Shown: positions 30,733-43,137 of the stretch, in pieces
How positions within the stretch are numbered: position 1 is the stretch's first letter
Layout: every line of letters begins with the position of its first letter
Assembly: GCA_029255685.2 (NCBI GenBank)
Contig: CM055313.2
Location: 47,758,079-47,822,078 of the forward strand
From: Silene conica
Taxonomy: Eukaryota > Streptophyta > Magnoliopsida > Caryophyllales > Caryophyllaceae
Length of the DNA stretch: 64,000 nt
Direction of reading: 5' to 3'
Translations under genes and position numbers: made by a program
The notes under the pieces: model-generated
The model's input: the letters and a program-made list of their open reading frames with translations, nothing else
What the model was told of the DNA's origin: nothing
Database searches by the model: none

Positions 30733-32616
30733 CCAAAGGGAACTTTTGGTCATTACTTCTACTCGCCAACCGAACAACGTGTTTTTGTTGCGGCTAGTGC
30801 GACGTTCTTAGAGAAAGAATTTCTCGAGAACAAGTCGAGTAATAGAACCTTCGAGTTATCGGAGGTTCAAGAACCAACTACCGAGCAACCATTGGAGGAA
30901 ACAGTTCCTTCAACCGAGGCTGCGGTAGATATCCCTGAGGAACCTAGGAGGTCGGGAAGAGTCTCTATTCCACCGGACAGATACATTGGTATGGTCGAGG
31001 AACATGATACAGATGACGTCTTACTCCTAGAGGGTAATGAACCCAAAACCTATAAAGGTGCCATGACTAGTTCTGACTCAAAGCTATGGCTAGAAGCCAT
31101 GCAATCCGAGATGGACTCCATGTATGAGAACAACGTGTGGGATCTTGTGGACCTACCTGCAAAGGTACGTCCCCTTCAATGCAAATGGCTTTACAAGATA
31201 AAGCATGCCGTGGAAGGACAACAAGATATCCACAAGTCTAGACTAGTTGCTAAAGGTTTCACCCAAGTGCCAGGATTGCACTACGATGAGATCTTTGCAC
31301 CCGTAGTCATGCTACGTTCCATTCGGATTATCTTAGCGATCGCCGCATTTCATGACTATGAAATATGGCAAATGGACGTTAAAACCGCCTTCTTAAACGG
31401 TTATTTGGAGGAAGAGTTGTACATGGTACAACCCGAGGGTTTTATCGATCCAGTACATCCTAAGAAAGTTTGCAAGCTTAAGCGTTCCATCTATGGACTT
31501 AAGCAAGCATCGCGGAGTTGGAATCATCGCTTCGACCAAGTGATAAAAGAGAATGGGTTCATTCGATCAGTCGAGGAACCATGTCTCTATATCAAGTCGA
31601 GTGGGAGCAAGATTGTATTCCTAGTACTGTATGTCGACGACATACTCTTGATTGGGAATGACATACCTCTCTTATCTTCGGTTAAAGCATGGTTGAAAAA
31701 CCATTTCCAGATGAAAGATCTGGGAGAGGCACAAAGAATTTTGGGCATCCGTATCTACAGGGATAGCTCACGACGGATGTTGTCTCTCAGTCAGGAGTCT
31801 TATATAGAGAAGATTCTGGAGAGATTCAGCATGACGAACTCCAAGAAGGGGTTCCTTCCTATGACTCCTGGGCTTCACTTGAGCAAGACTCAAGAAGCTA
31901 AGTCATTGGAAGAGAAAAAGCGCATGAGTCGGATTCCTTATGCTTCGACAATAGGATCGATCATGTATGCCATGATATGCACACGTCCTGACGTTGCATA
32001 TGCATTGAGTATGACAAGTCGATTCCAAGCTCATCCAGGTGAACAACACTGGATGGCCGTGAAAAACATTCTTAAGTACCTACGGAGGACTAAAGATTGG
32101 GGATTGACTTACGGAGGCGACTCGACGCTCTGTGCCACGGGTTACGCAGATGCTAGCTGCCAAACGGATCGAGATGACTCGAAATCTCAGTCTGGATTTG
32201 TTTTTACTCTTAATGGCGCTGCTGTCAGCTGGAAAAGTTCTAAACAGAGTGTTACAGCAGATTCTACGACTGAGTCCGAGTAATATGCCGCCTCGGAAGA
32301 AGCTAAGGAAGCAATATGGATGTGTCAATTCTTACAAGGACTCTCGGTAGTGCCTAGTTCGAATGACCCAATCACCGTTTATTGTGACAATAGCGGTGCC
32401 ATCTTCCAAGCTAAGGAGCATAAGTCTAGCAGCAAGGCTAGACATGTACAACGGAAAGCTCATCTAATCAGAGATTACGTGGAGCAAAAGGAGATATTCA
32501 TTGATAAGATAGCTACGGATGACAACATAGCTGATCCTCTCACAAAAGCATTACCACGTGATAAGCATGAAGGGCACATTCATTCCATGGGAATTGGATG
32601 TGTTCCTAAGTTGTAG
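30733..32616 (+). pseudogene. A2 pol, 3' part (integrase C-terminus, RT, RNase H), one stop
   Basis: Continues the A2 polyprotein from the codon after the CACTA target site. Reverse transcriptase is complete, with motifs KARLVAKGF-like (KSRLVAKGF here), QMDVKTAFLNG and YVDDILLIGND. RNase H follows with YADASCQTD, where A has YADASFQTD. TAC in A has become TAA at 32281-32283 (within ESEYYAA), which removes the last part of RNase H; the same frame then stays open to the natural stop at 32614-32616. Because of the CACTA and the upstream frameshift, none of this can be made from the gag start. Confidence 0.9.
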
Positions 32617-33464
32617 TACTCTTTTATGAATTCATGTAATAATTCATTTTCTCGTGTACTCTATTCAACCTTATTGTTATGATATAAAATGTTTTGTTTC
32701 TCATGTGGAATTGTACGCCAATTTTGAACACCACAAAGTGAACTGATTAACATTACATCGTTTTGGTCCTTGATTACCCACTTGAGCTGATAACTCAGGT
32801 AATCATTTTGTGACGTTGGTTGATGGTGGGTTCAACGAGCCATAAGTCACGCGGCTGACTGACCAATCACAAAGGCGAGTTATACGGATATCTCGTAGGA
32901 CACCCCGTGACAGCGTTATGGAGTCCTAAATGTTTTATAACATTGGGTGCCAGGTCGTGGATAGGACCTCCAAATTGTTCCTTAGAGTCGAGTCTTTTGA
33001 CTTTCAACTGTTTTTTGAGATTAAGGCAGATTTTGGGTAACTTTGGTTTCTTTCCCACGGTCACCGTAACAGGGGCCAAGAGGATTTTTTCTGGGTTATT
33101 TCATGTTGGGCGATATCGGCAGGATTCGAGTTGAGGGAAATATCCAAACCCTTATCAGGATTTTATCATTTCTCAGGGCCACTCGAGGAGTAGTAACTGA
33201 AATGCATGGCCATGCTCGAATACAGATTCATTTTATCAGTTAAGTTACTCTCTAGTCGGGGAAACCACTCTTGATACAGATCGCTTGTGAGATACGACCT
33301 TTGCGAATGCGGATTTGCAAATTGTCTTACATTGAGTGGGAGAAATTTTAAAAGGATATGAGATTCGGTTATCGCACCTACACTTGTACGGACAAGTGGG
33401 AGTTTTTTGGAGATTGTGTCCTCCACATGTAGTGTGATAACGTCATTGCACATACCCTTGTACG
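32617..33464 (+). other. A2 3' non-coding region
   Basis: Uninterrupted version of the A 3' region (4307-4404 plus 12827-13576), which proves the empty site of B at 32710-32714. It has the CCACTCGAGGAG block near 33180 and the displaced purine tract with LTR-like start at about 33393-33464. The tract GACAAGTGGGAGAT follows at 33465-33478. Confidence 0.8.
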
Positions 33465-33478
33465 GACAAGTGGGAGAT

Positions 33479-34473
33479 TGTTGGGGCTGGTGTCCTTGAC
33501 AATTAAGTACAATGACTTATTAAATCTCTTTAAGGATCACAAGGGCATACTTCAGTATTATTACCAGTTGACCCACGTTTATCAATAACGGTTGGCTTGC
33601 TAGATAAGTTTGACGTTATTGTCATACGGATGGCGGTGGTCAACTGGTCCCTATACGTCACACCTATAGGACACGTTTGAGAGATGTGAAGGTATGAAAA
33701 TACAGTCACATTTTGCCGGATATGACTAAACAGTTAGTCAGAGGTATTGACTACTAAAATAGTCAATAAGATGTTGAGATTATTATTTAATACGGATTAA
33801 ATAACTTTAGCTAATACGGATTACATGATTAATTCGTAAATTAAATATAAACAGTTATATTTAATTAAATATTGTATTCGCGAATTAATATAAACAGTTA
33901 TATTAATTTAGGTAATTATACAATATCGTATTTTATCAGACCATTATTAATATATCGACTGTATTAATAACTGATAACATGTTACGATTTATAAATAAAA
34001 CCCGCGGACAACTTATAGCTAATTGGGTCGAATCACGCATTGGGATAAGGTAAGAGTGGAAAGCCCACTCCTACCCAAACCCTATTTCGGCCGGCTAGTA
34101 TTACAAAAGGAGGAGACTTCTCCTTTTGTCAGATGACTCTTGTTGCACTGTTTAACAAATCTCAAAAGAAAATTAGGGTTTGAGAGCATTCTTCTCCCAT
34201 AACCCAGATCTCACATCTAAAACTCAAAAGGCTCTCTCAATATTGCAAGGCAGTTGGAGAGGATTTCTAGCACACGCGGCCACGTCTCATTCTAAGTCTT
34301 GGGTGCAAGTTATAGGAGGGAATTTGTGTTAATTCCTGTTCTTAGGCCTTTTGCGCAAGGACTAAAGGTTGTACTTCTTTTCTTATGCTTTTTAATCTTA
34401 TGACGTTTTTCACAACTGTAATTTTCATTATAATCCTGCAATTAAAGGGTGAATACACGTTTTATTCCCCACA
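33479..34473 (+). repeat. A2 3' LTR, complete (995 bp)
   Basis: TGTTGGGGCTGG...CCCCACA. It serves as reference for the other A-family LTRs. The hairpin arms are ACCAGTTGACCCAC (33563-33576) and GTGGTCAACTGGT (33636-33648), complementary with one bulged base. Confidence 0.92.
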
Positions 34474-35487
34474 ACCTTATGCTGAGCTAGGAGTAGTGAA
34501 GGTTTTTGTGCCATTTTTATCAATTTTTGGCCTGTTTTCATTGTTGATTGGAGTATTTACGAAGGAGAGTGAAGTTTTCAGCCGAGCTTTGCTTGATCGA
34601 GGGCCATTTGTACTCGATCGAGTAGTTTTCCTGGCTAAAAGTGCTCGATCAAAGCTTTTTATGCTCGATCGAGTAATCTGGGGAAGAAAGCACTCGATCG
34701 ACTGCCTTTGTTTGGTTGATCGAGAGGAAAGTCACCACTGTCACCGAGAGTTTTCATCAGAAACAGAAAAAAAAGAAAAAAGAACAGAAAAAAAGAGAAA
34801 AAAAACAATCAAAGAAAAACTCAAATCCAAAGAAAGAAAAATTGATGGAAAGGAAAAATAAAATAATTAGTATCCGACTGACAGTCGGTATGATTTTGGG
34901 TAGTATTTGTTTGCCTAGCAAAGGCAATGAATTACATGTATGGTCGGAAGAATTGAGAATGTATTTTCAAGAGATTTGGTGGTTCTAGCTCGGCTTAAAC
35001 CCCCACTTACCCATACTTGTTTCATCCCTTTCTGTCCCACTTATCCTCACTATCCCAAATCTTGCAATAGTTCGGCGTGTAATGGACATCGTTGGTGGTT
35101 GTGCGTGTGTACGGTTCTTGAAACCTTTATTCATGCTAGTCTAGCATTCATGATTTGTCGGTTGAGTTTAGGCGAGAGTCTATACTTCTCTATTCTTCTC
35201 TTCTCTTCACATATATTTTACCATTTGCTTGATTGAGAGAAGAGAGATTCCGGGAGAGTCCGAAATTTTATGAGTCTAGCAAGGTTGAAAGTCTACATGT
35301 GTTTTCCATGATATGCACAAATTCGTTCGCTTATTTCCAATCTTGACATCGGTTGATTTTTGGGCATAGTATGCGCTTGGCTTTGACTATTTTGGTAGCT
35401 TGAGTCTTTTCTCCATGCATTAGGTCCGTAGTTTTTCTTTAGTTTGTTTTAGTTTGCATTAGGTTTGCTTGAGGACAAGCAAGGGTT
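34474..35487 (+). other. J interior, non-coding
   Basis: Contains a CTCGATCGAG-type cluster (about 34600-34727) and a GA-rich stretch (34755-34857). The ORFs at 34385-34861 and 34940-35236 are low-complexity or composite and show no domain. Confidence 0.6.
34600..34727. repeat. CTCGATCGAG palindrome cluster in the J interior
   Basis: About six full or near-full copies (TTGATCGAGG, CTCGATCGAGTA, GCTCGATCAA, GCTCGATCGAGTA, ACTCGATCGACT, TTGATCGAGAG) at irregular spacing of 15-35 bases. Confidence 0.85.
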
Positions 35488-35502
35488 CGGTTTGGGGAAG
35501 TT
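35488..35502 (+). other. J polypurine tract
   Basis: CGGTTTGGGGAAGTT lies immediately before the LTR start TGATGTGTGC. Confidence 0.75.
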
Positions 35503-37302
35503 TGATGTGTGCTTTTTGTATAGACTTTTTACTCTTCTTTTAGCACACATTATCATTATATTTGGTGATTTTATATCATTTTATACCTCGTATGTGCTAT
35601 TTTGTGTTCGTGTTGCTATTTTGCAGATAGTGACCAAATAGTAGCAGAAACCGAGTTCTTTCTGCCTCATTGCATTGTTTTGCCATAGTCGATGGGAGAA
35701 CTACGGTTGGTCATGTAGCAATCGAGGAGTTTGAAATGAAAATCAACCTTTGTGCCTGTCGAAGGATCTATCGATGAAGCGAAGTCCTCGATCGAGCTCT
35801 CCTGTGCTCGATCGAGGGATCAAAATGAAGACAAGTCCTCGATCGAGCTGTCCTGTGCTCGATCGAGAAGTATCCACGAAGAAAGCACTCGGTCGAAACC
35901 CAATTTGCTCGATCGAGAAGTGCCGAAGAAGAGGAGTCGATCGAGTAACCTGATACCTCTCGATCGACCGATTTGTGAAGCAAAAAGTACTCGATCGAGA
36001 GGAATTTCCTCTCGATCGAGAACTGCGTGACTCTTCGTGTTCACTGATTTATTACATCAGTTTATTTTTCTCTACTATTTAAAGAGCTCGATTGTAGAGC
36101 ATTAGGTATGAATTATTAGACTTGCAGACCCTAGTTCATTCTCAAAAACTTCTTTTACCTTAAGTATTTCCGAACCTTTGTAGCCGTCACATTTTTAGTA
36201 GTTTACGGGTTTTTCGTTCTTCCATTCTAATCAATGTTCTTGCCTTTGATTACTGTAATTTTTCTTCTCTCTTATCTTTATTTCCTTTTCTTAATTCAGT
36301 TTATTTCTATTGTTTCCGTCGCTCTTTACCGATCAGTTTTGCACGTTTATACTCTGTTTCCGTTGCTTGTGTTCGTCGTTGTCACTCGTGCTTTTTGTCT
36401 CTGTTTTCGCTTTCTGTTTTAATTCATCCTCTTTGTCAATCTTATTTCTATTTTGATCTGTTTACTCTAAATCCCTGTTTAATTCATATCATATCATATG
36501 CTAGTTTGTTATTTTACATCCGTCTTAAAACTATCAAATCTCGCATCTCCTTTCCCTTTTTGTCCACGTCAATTTCGAATCCTTTTCACTTACTGTTTAT
36601 AATCTGATTTTTATTTATCCTTTTATCATGTCATATGCTAGAATTCTCGTTATCATCGTAATCTTTGTTACCCCCGTCATGAGTAGCTAAATCCATAATA
36701 TGTTGGGATGAGGGAGTTGTGTCGAATATATAATATGTGGTAGTCGGGTTAGACCGTCTTTGGTGGGAGTAATCGTTGAACAATTTATTTTATGTTCGGT
36801 TTATTGAGTGCACGTATGAGACCTTACATCTAGTTAATTCCCGACCTAGACCGGAAGGTTGGAAGGGTAAGACTTGTTTATCGATTTTAAATAGTTTTTG
36901 TGAGAGCGGAAGTTAAGCAAAAACGACTTTTGGGCGACTTAAGACCGGAAGGTATAGTCGGGTTTGAGACTTGACCGTAATAACCCAGCCTTTCCCGCCA
37001 ATATTTGGCCTATCCCGTTTACGACTATCATATGTGAGACACAACGACCCGAATTCCCAACATATTCCTTTCCCCCGATTTTTATCTCAACTTGTGTTAT
37101 TTTCTTCCGTGTTCTTATTCTTTGCATATTTCTCATATCGTAGTTTAGTTATCTCAATTAAAAACCCCCCCATATCTGTGACCATAGGTAAAAACTGTTA
37201 GTTAAGCAAGTCTGCTTCCCTGAGGAGATCGACCCTATTTACCGCTAACTTCTGTTAGTAGGACCTAGGCTTTTATTTTTGGTGTATGAACGACACGCAT
37301 CA
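35503..37302 (+). repeat. J LTR (3' LTR)
   Basis: 1,800 bp, TGATGTGTGC...GACACGCATCA. The last part contains GAGATCGACCC and TTTACCGCTA, a sort of ending common in Tat/Athila LTRs. A dense palindrome cluster is at 35786-36025. Confidence 0.75.
35786..36025. repeat. CTCGATCGAG palindrome cluster in the J LTR
   Basis: About ten copies of CTCGATCGAG or one-base variants (GTCGATCGAG, CTCGATCGAC, CTCGGTCGAA) within 240 bp. Several come in pairs roughly 30 bp apart. Confidence 0.88.
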
Positions 37303-37319
37303 CCACCCCCGGTGGTAGA
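37303..37319. other. Spacer between J and D
   Basis: Seventeen bases containing the near-palindrome CCACC...GGTGG. It should hold the right target duplication of J and the left one of D, but the partner sites are not in the window. Confidence 0.4.
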
Positions 37320-39099
37320 TGTAACATCCCGTATTTTCGTAAATAATTTTTTAATACTTTTTAAAATATTTTCCGGAATATAATATTATTTTAATAATAA
37401 ATCGTAAGTTTTATTTTAAGTTTTCCGTTAAGTTCTGTCTTAAGAGTATTTTAATCTTAAGATATTGTTTCCTTTGGCATTTCCCGACTTGAGTTTCCGT
37501 ATCACTCAACTAAATAAAATCCGAATCAAGTATAAAAAGGACACTTAACCCTATTCATCCATCCACATATCATTTCCTTCAAATCCATTTCACAGTAACC
37601 TCAAAGACTCCATTTTTTCTCTTTTGTTAAGAACTTCAAGAGATCATCTCGAACCCTTCCTCAACTCGTATCAAGGTAAATTTTATATTTTCGGAATCCT
37701 CTCGAGATTTGTGATATTTCTATCACTTTCAATTTTCATTTCGTCGAGTTCCGTTTTTGGGCTGTTTTGCCCTAATTCGTGTTTAAGCACTTAAGTTCCG
37801 TTTTTGTTTTTATGCTTGTAGGAGTTGGTTTAGAGGACCCGGAGGTCGATACTTACGTGGTGGAAGAGAATTTCGGAGCTTAAACCGCTTTGAGGTGACA
37901 ATTATGTGTAACTCGGCTTAATTGTTAAAGTAGCAAGCTTTTTGTTAATATTGATGTGTTTATGTGTTTTGAGGCATGAGATAGGTCGTAAACATGTTTA
38001 GTATGCATAATATTCAGATTGTTGTTGATAAACTATGTTGAATTCATCTTTTGGGTGAATTTGGGAGTATACATGGAGACCAGTTGAATTTTGGGAATTT
38101 CATTGTGAATGATTATGTGGTTGGATGGTGAGTATAAGATGTTTAACTTATGGGTTAAAGTAATTGATGAAGGGCTTAGTTGGTTTGGGTTCGGATGTTA
38201 ACAATTTCTGAAATACCATGTCATACGTACTACTGCTCTATGCTATTACTTACTGTGTTTTTCTGATGCTATCACTAGTTGCTGCTATACATTACTACCC
38301 CTATGCATTCTATTTTTACTGCGTGTACTTCTACTACCCATACAACAGCCCCGACTCCCCATTTCTGCATTTCTATTCATGCAAATACAACTACCCCAAC
38401 CCCCATGTCTGTGTCTGCAATTCTGTTCTTATACGTTACTATCAGTTCTGCCTGAGCGCCTGTTTCTGCACTGTCGTCTCTGCGCATCCGCGTCTGTCCG
38501 CATTGATGTTCCTGCGTGTCTACTGGCCTGCTACTGCACTTCACTCCCCCTTCCCATTCCCGCCGCACACTTCTGTTCTGAACACACCCCAGCCCCATGT
38601 CTACTCTGCTATATATTTTCCTGCACAGCTATTTATGTTCCTGCAATCTGTTCTGTGCATCTGGTTCCCTGCCCCTATGTGTCTGCTGGTCTGCACCGCT
38701 GCACTGTTGCTGCGTATGGTTGTTCCTACTGTCTTGGCTGCTGGTGTAGCTACTAGTGGTACTGCCCGCGCGTCATTTAAACTACGTTTTACTGTTGTCG
38801 TTAGCATTAATTGTCGCCTGCTACTTGTTGTTGCTATTGTTTACTATTGCCATTTTATTGTTCTACAACTACACTTTTAACTCTGCTCTTATGTCCCAAA
38901 TAAAGGCTGCGTAGAATTGAGAGTTACTTGGTTGCTTGATTTATGTTGTTTTAGTGTTGCCTCTGCGTCATTCTAATTGTTGTTTATTCCTGTTGCTGCA
39001 CCGTCCTTGCTGCTACTTAATTGGTGTTTGGTGTTGTTGCGTGAACTACTACTAAGCTACTTCTACATTACTATACTACAACGTACTGCCCTGACATTT

Positions 39100-39212
39100 C
39101 TATTATTTATTATTATTATTTTATTATTATATTATTTATTATTATTATATTATTATTTTATTATTATATTATTATATTATTATTTTATTATTATTTTATT
39201 ATTATTTTACGT
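39100..39212. repeat. ATT/TTA microsatellite in the D LTR
   Basis: About 110 bases of TTATTA and TATTAT repeats with few interruptions. Confidence 0.92.
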
Positions 39213-39784
39213 ATGTGCATACTAGCCTGCTTGAATTAATTATTTTACGTACGTGCTTGCTAGCTTGTTTACGATTAAAGATAATACGTTATAAATCGTT
39301 ACGAATTACTAATGGGTTACGATTTTACTATTAGAAGCATGTCGAAATAATTTAATTAGTTAATCGATTTCTCGTATAAAATATAAGTGATATAATATGA
39401 AGTTAATTTAAATCGTGATTATTTCCTTTATCGGTTGAACAGGTTAATTAGAACGTAATCAAATACTTAGTAAAATATATTTGAGCTAGGTAAGATTTAG
39501 TAAAGTAGTTAGTGACTTGTCTAAAATTAGGTAATTCTTAGGTGTCCGTTTATAATTCTTATCGGACTAAGATATTTTAAAATATAGCAGTCGTTTAGAA
39601 ATAACTTAATTGAAATTGGTCTTTCTCTTATACTTGTAAGTATTTTTGAGGTCCCCGAGGTTCGGGCGACACTATAATGGGTGAAAGGGAAATCGGCTCT
39701 CCCTCAACTTAGTTCTTGGGGTCAATTAAGTGTTGTTTAGAGGTTAGTAAAATTAGGACTAAAGACTTGGTTGTAGTACATATC

Positions 39785-40100
39785 GGAATATGTCTGAGTT
39801 GGGACCGCTAGAGTACGATATGTATTGATGTCTGATGCGTGTCAAAGTATGATCTGAGTTGGGATCCTCTAGTTTGACATGTGAGTGTTTGTGGCGTGGC
39901 GGACATGTCTGAGTTGGGACCTCTGGACCGGCACGTGTATGGCTGATCCGGTAGGAGATGTCTGAGTTGGGACCTTTGTCCTTCCGTGAGTTTGTATGAC
40001 CGTGGTGAATTGGGTCTGAGTTGGGATTCCGATTCACTACGAAGGGTAATGGTTCTGACTGAGTTGCGTTATGAACCATTATTAGCTGATTGGTATCCAT
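39785..40100. repeat. Degenerate tandem repeat in the D LTR (period about 55-60 bp)
   Basis: TCTGAGTTGGGA recurs about five times at intervals of roughly 50-60 bases, with variable sequence between; weaker copies (TGAGTTGCGG, TGATTTGGGG) continue to about 40260. It takes the place of the 64-bp array in C and the 60-bp array in I. Confidence 0.8.
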
Positions 40101-40943
40101 CCGTGCCTGAGTTGCGGCTACGGGTGTATGCTTGCTGATTTGTGTACCAAGTTTACCTGATTTGGGGTATAACTTTGGCACTGCTGATTGTGTTTAGTTC
40201 TTGCATGAGTTCGGGTTAGTTCTAGATACTGCTAATTGCATCTGCTTGCCTAAGTTGGGGTACAGTGTCAGATGTTGCTGATTGATTGTTTGTTATAGAG
40301 TATTTTTTTATCTTAGTATTGTTCGTCTAAGGCATTGCACGACTCTTAGTCTGGTTTCGTAAATGGTTTGGAGTGAAAGACCCCCCGACCGGGCAACCGG
40401 AAGGGAGACCGGCTCTCATTTCAAATAGATTCCGAAGTTAGTTGAGAGCCTTTGCATAAGTGATATATGTTGATATGAGAGTTGATTTATATATATGTAC
40501 TTCGCATGTTATAAATGTTGGAGTATGTTGGATGCCTTATGTGTTACATGTTGCTAACAATAGGTGGCTAGGAGAACTCTAGTCACTCCCCACTGATTGT
40601 GGCGTACATGTTTCCATGTATGTAGGTACATGACAGGTTGCAGGAGGGTCACAATAGGCTAGCGAGCGATGATCCTATCATTGATGACATACCCGTTATC
40701 GTGTAGCTAGACCTAGTTTTTGGATATACATTTGAGTGCCTGTAGGGATGTGTAATCTCAGGCTGTTTTTGTACTTATGGTTTTGCGTACTTAGACTTAT
40801 ATACTTATCTATGTTGTTCATTTCAGTTTGTATAGTTTGTTTTAATTCACCTCGTTTTATCTTGCATGTTAAAGTTAAAATTCCGAGTAATTTTGGCATG
40901 TTTGTATGTTTTATTTTTCCGCTGCGACGAGGGGTTTTACAGT

Positions 40944-40955
40944 TGGTATTAGAGC
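40944..40955 (+). other. Element D primer-binding site
   Basis: TGGTATTAGAGC has one C-to-T change from the initiator-Met PBS, two bases after the LTR end. Confidence 0.9.
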
Positions 40956-41108
40956 GTTATCGCTCCCGATGCACTCATGTAACCCCTAACCTTAACTTGA
41001 CCATATAATTGAATAATGAATGAGAGATATGGTAGATTTAAGGACTTACATTTGTAGTTTGTTTGTGATTGCTATTTGCTAAGCTAACACATGTTTCTAT
41101 TTTGAAGG

Positions 41109-41869
41109 ATGGTGAGGACTAGTGCCGCAGAGAATACCATCATGCAAGCGCTTCTTCAGGTTCTTGAGAACCAAAGGAACCAAGCGGAAGCTGCTGCTCC
41201 TCCTCCTCCTTCTCCCCACGACAATGCTGCTAACAGACCTGGTGGCTTCTCCTGGATTGCCTCTTAGATGTCTAGGAGCCACGCAAAGACCTACGGCGGT
41301 GAAGTTGATCCAGTTGCCTTATCAAAGTGGTTTCGAGAGATGGAGAAGAGCTTCTCCATGTACTCAGTTGTTAGGGAGGATAGGGTGCGGCTAGCCGCTC
41401 ACTTTCTGACACTTGAGGCTGATAGGTGGTGGACTCTCACTGGTCCGACTTTTCTACTTGACCCACTGTTCGATTGGGAGGCGTTCAAAGAGAAGATTGA
41501 GACTCGCTTCTATCCTAAGGAGCACCGTTCGCAAAGACTCAAGGAATTTATGGATCTTAAGCAAGGGAAGATGACGGTATTAGAGTTCACAGACAAGTTC
41601 AACCAGCTAGCTCACTTTGCATCTAGATTTGTGAGAGACGAGTCAGAGAGGGTATACTTCTACAGAGGGAAGTTAGGACCCCGTATTGAGAGTATGGTTC
41701 GCAGAGATTCTACTTCCTTTGTTGAGGTGTACGACGACGCCATCTGGGCTGAGAGCTCGATTAGGGCTATTGATGCTGAGACTCGTGCTTCTACTACTAG
41801 TGCTTCTTCACATTAGAGATCTATTTATCAGGGCAAGAGGCCTTTTGTTCCATCCACTGCACCTGCTAC
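41109..41869 (+). pseudogene. Element D Gag, N-terminal and central part, two stops
   Basis: Begins MVRTSAAEN, homologous to C Gag. The frame stops at 41265-41267 (TAG), where C has CAG in IASQMS, and reopens at 41268. It then encodes the Gag domain (FREMEKSF, ADRWW, FYPKEHRSQRL, FVRDESERVYFY). A second TAG at 41814-41816 again corresponds to a CAG in C. Element G interrupts the frame at 41870 with target duplication gctac, and the zinc knuckles follow at 50192. Both stops are C-to-T changes at CAG, as expected from deamination of methylated cytosine. The protein would package the element's RNA, but this copy cannot make it. Confidence 0.88.
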
Positions 41870-43123
41870 TGTTGGGAAATGTGTCCTCAACAATAGTGCG
41901 ATCACGAAATTAAATCCCATGACGAGAATGCGCAAGGGATGATACGATTTATATTAGTCAACTGACCAACATTAATCGGTAATGATTGGCTAGCTAGAGT
42001 TTGACATTACTGTCGTATGACGGTGGTGGTCAGTTGATCCCTTTAGGTCACACCTTTAGGACAATTCCCTTAATTGATAAAACGATCAAATGTATATTGA
42101 TACGATTTGATCATATTCCTTAAACTCGTATATCGAGAAATCAGAGGTTAAATCTTATTGTAAGATTTATGTTTAAAATTGAAATGTGTCAATTATTAAA
42201 CATTGAACGATATTTTATTATATCGTAATTAGAATGAATCGAGTTATAATTAACACAAAGGTTGTTAATCGTATTGACGATAATTATAAATAATCATTTT
42301 ACAATTGTAATTTCGAATTACTTGTCAATTAATAAATAGGATTTATTTAATTATAATATTTATACGATAAATATTTATATATATATATTTTAAGATAAAA
42401 TAATTGTATTGTATTACATTGTGACATATAAGATGTCACATTTTTATACAAATTATACAATTGACAATGTTGTAAAATGGAATCCATTTTATGATAAAAT
42501 GGGCGGCTAAGTGGATGTAGGTGAGGATGATTAGTGTGTGTTAAATACACTTTAATCATCATGTTTAAAGGCATGTGTCTTGGGAACACTATCTAGGCCA
42601 CCCTAAGTTGCATGGGTTAGAGAACTTGTCTCCCTTGTGTCTTCCAATGCCCGGCCTCACCTCAACCCAAACAACACTCTTTATATTTGTGAGATGCTCA
42701 CAAATTCAATTCATTCCTAATGCTTGCATAATTTTTCTAAAGTGAGAAAAACATAGAACCTCAAATATTATTATTGTGAGATAATAATAACAATACTAAT
42801 AATAATAAGATATAATATTAGTATTGATATTCTAATTAGAGAGATTAGAATTATTTAAGGAGAAACCGATTTCTAGTCTAGGAACTACAAGATTTCGGTT
42901 GGTTAAGGGATTGTCTTGGTGCATCTTGGAGGAGGTGTTCTTGTTGAACATTGGAGGATCATCCTTGCTAGCATTAGGACCGAGTGTAAGGACACGAAAC
43001 TTCTCCCATTTCTGCATTTTATAAGCATGCATAAGATCACTTAATAAGTTAATTAAAATGTTAATTAAAGGATTATGTTAGTATGACTAAATATTTAGTT
43101 AATAAGTAACTAAAAACCCTTCA
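41870..43123 (+). repeat. Element G 5' LTR
   Basis: TGTTGGGAAATGTG...CCCTTCA, 1,254 bp. The hairpin arms TCAACTGACCA (41958-41968) and TGGTCAGTTGA (42027-42037) are exact complements. Confidence 0.94.
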
Positions 43124-43125
43124 AT

Positions 43126-43137
43126 TGGTATCAGAGC
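43126..43137 (+). other. Element G primer-binding site (initiator Met tRNA)
   Basis: TGGTATCAGAGC, two bases after the LTR end, with the same AT spacer as in B. Confidence 0.95.

Larger units (their letters stand above)
21818..34473 (+). mobile_element. Copia element A2, 5'-truncated LTR, carrying a CACTA insertion
   Basis: Second copy of the A family in direct orientation next to A. The 5' LTR (21818-22742) lacks its first 70 bp, while the 3' LTR (33479-34473) is complete. Over the shared 925 bp they differ at about six sites, so they are a pair of similar age. The interior has a PBS, a 1.7-kb leader, a broken polyprotein, a 3' non-coding region and a polypurine tract. A 4.1-kb CACTA element sits in the integrase region. 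Confidence 0.9.
34474..37302 (+). mobile_element. 3' end of a Tat/Athila-like Gypsy element (J)
   Basis: Non-coding interior (34474-35487), polypurine tract and a single LTR (35503-37302). The sequence TTGAGGACAAGCAAGG followed by GGTTTGGGGAAGT just before the LTR is characteristic of plant Tat/Athila-type Gypsy elements. No gag or pol of this element is in the window. Its 5' part is probably left of the A/A2 pair, which seems to have inserted here. Confidence 0.7.
37320..40941 (+). repeat. Element D 5' LTR (3,622 bp)
   Basis: TGTAACATCCCG...GGGGTTTTACA. It shares with the C LTR the terminal GAGGGGTTTTACA, the GC-rich block with GGGCAACCGG (near 40390), and a tandem-repeat zone. An ATT-rich microsatellite is at about 39100-39212. 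The 220-codon ORF at 38218-38880 in this LTR is compositionally odd (Tyr, Cys, Leu-rich) and taken as chance. Confidence 0.85.

Noticed and set aside
34716..34988. Lysine-rich ORF in J, and the similar lysine-rich ORF at 61508-61702 in F
   Set aside because: Both are translations of GA-rich low-complexity tracts.
38218..38880. 220-codon ORF in the D LTR that looks like a membrane protein
   Set aside because: It lies entirely inside an LTR, has skewed Tyr/Cys/Leu/Pro composition from CTGC- and TACT-rich DNA, overlaps other open frames of similar length, and has no recognisable domain.
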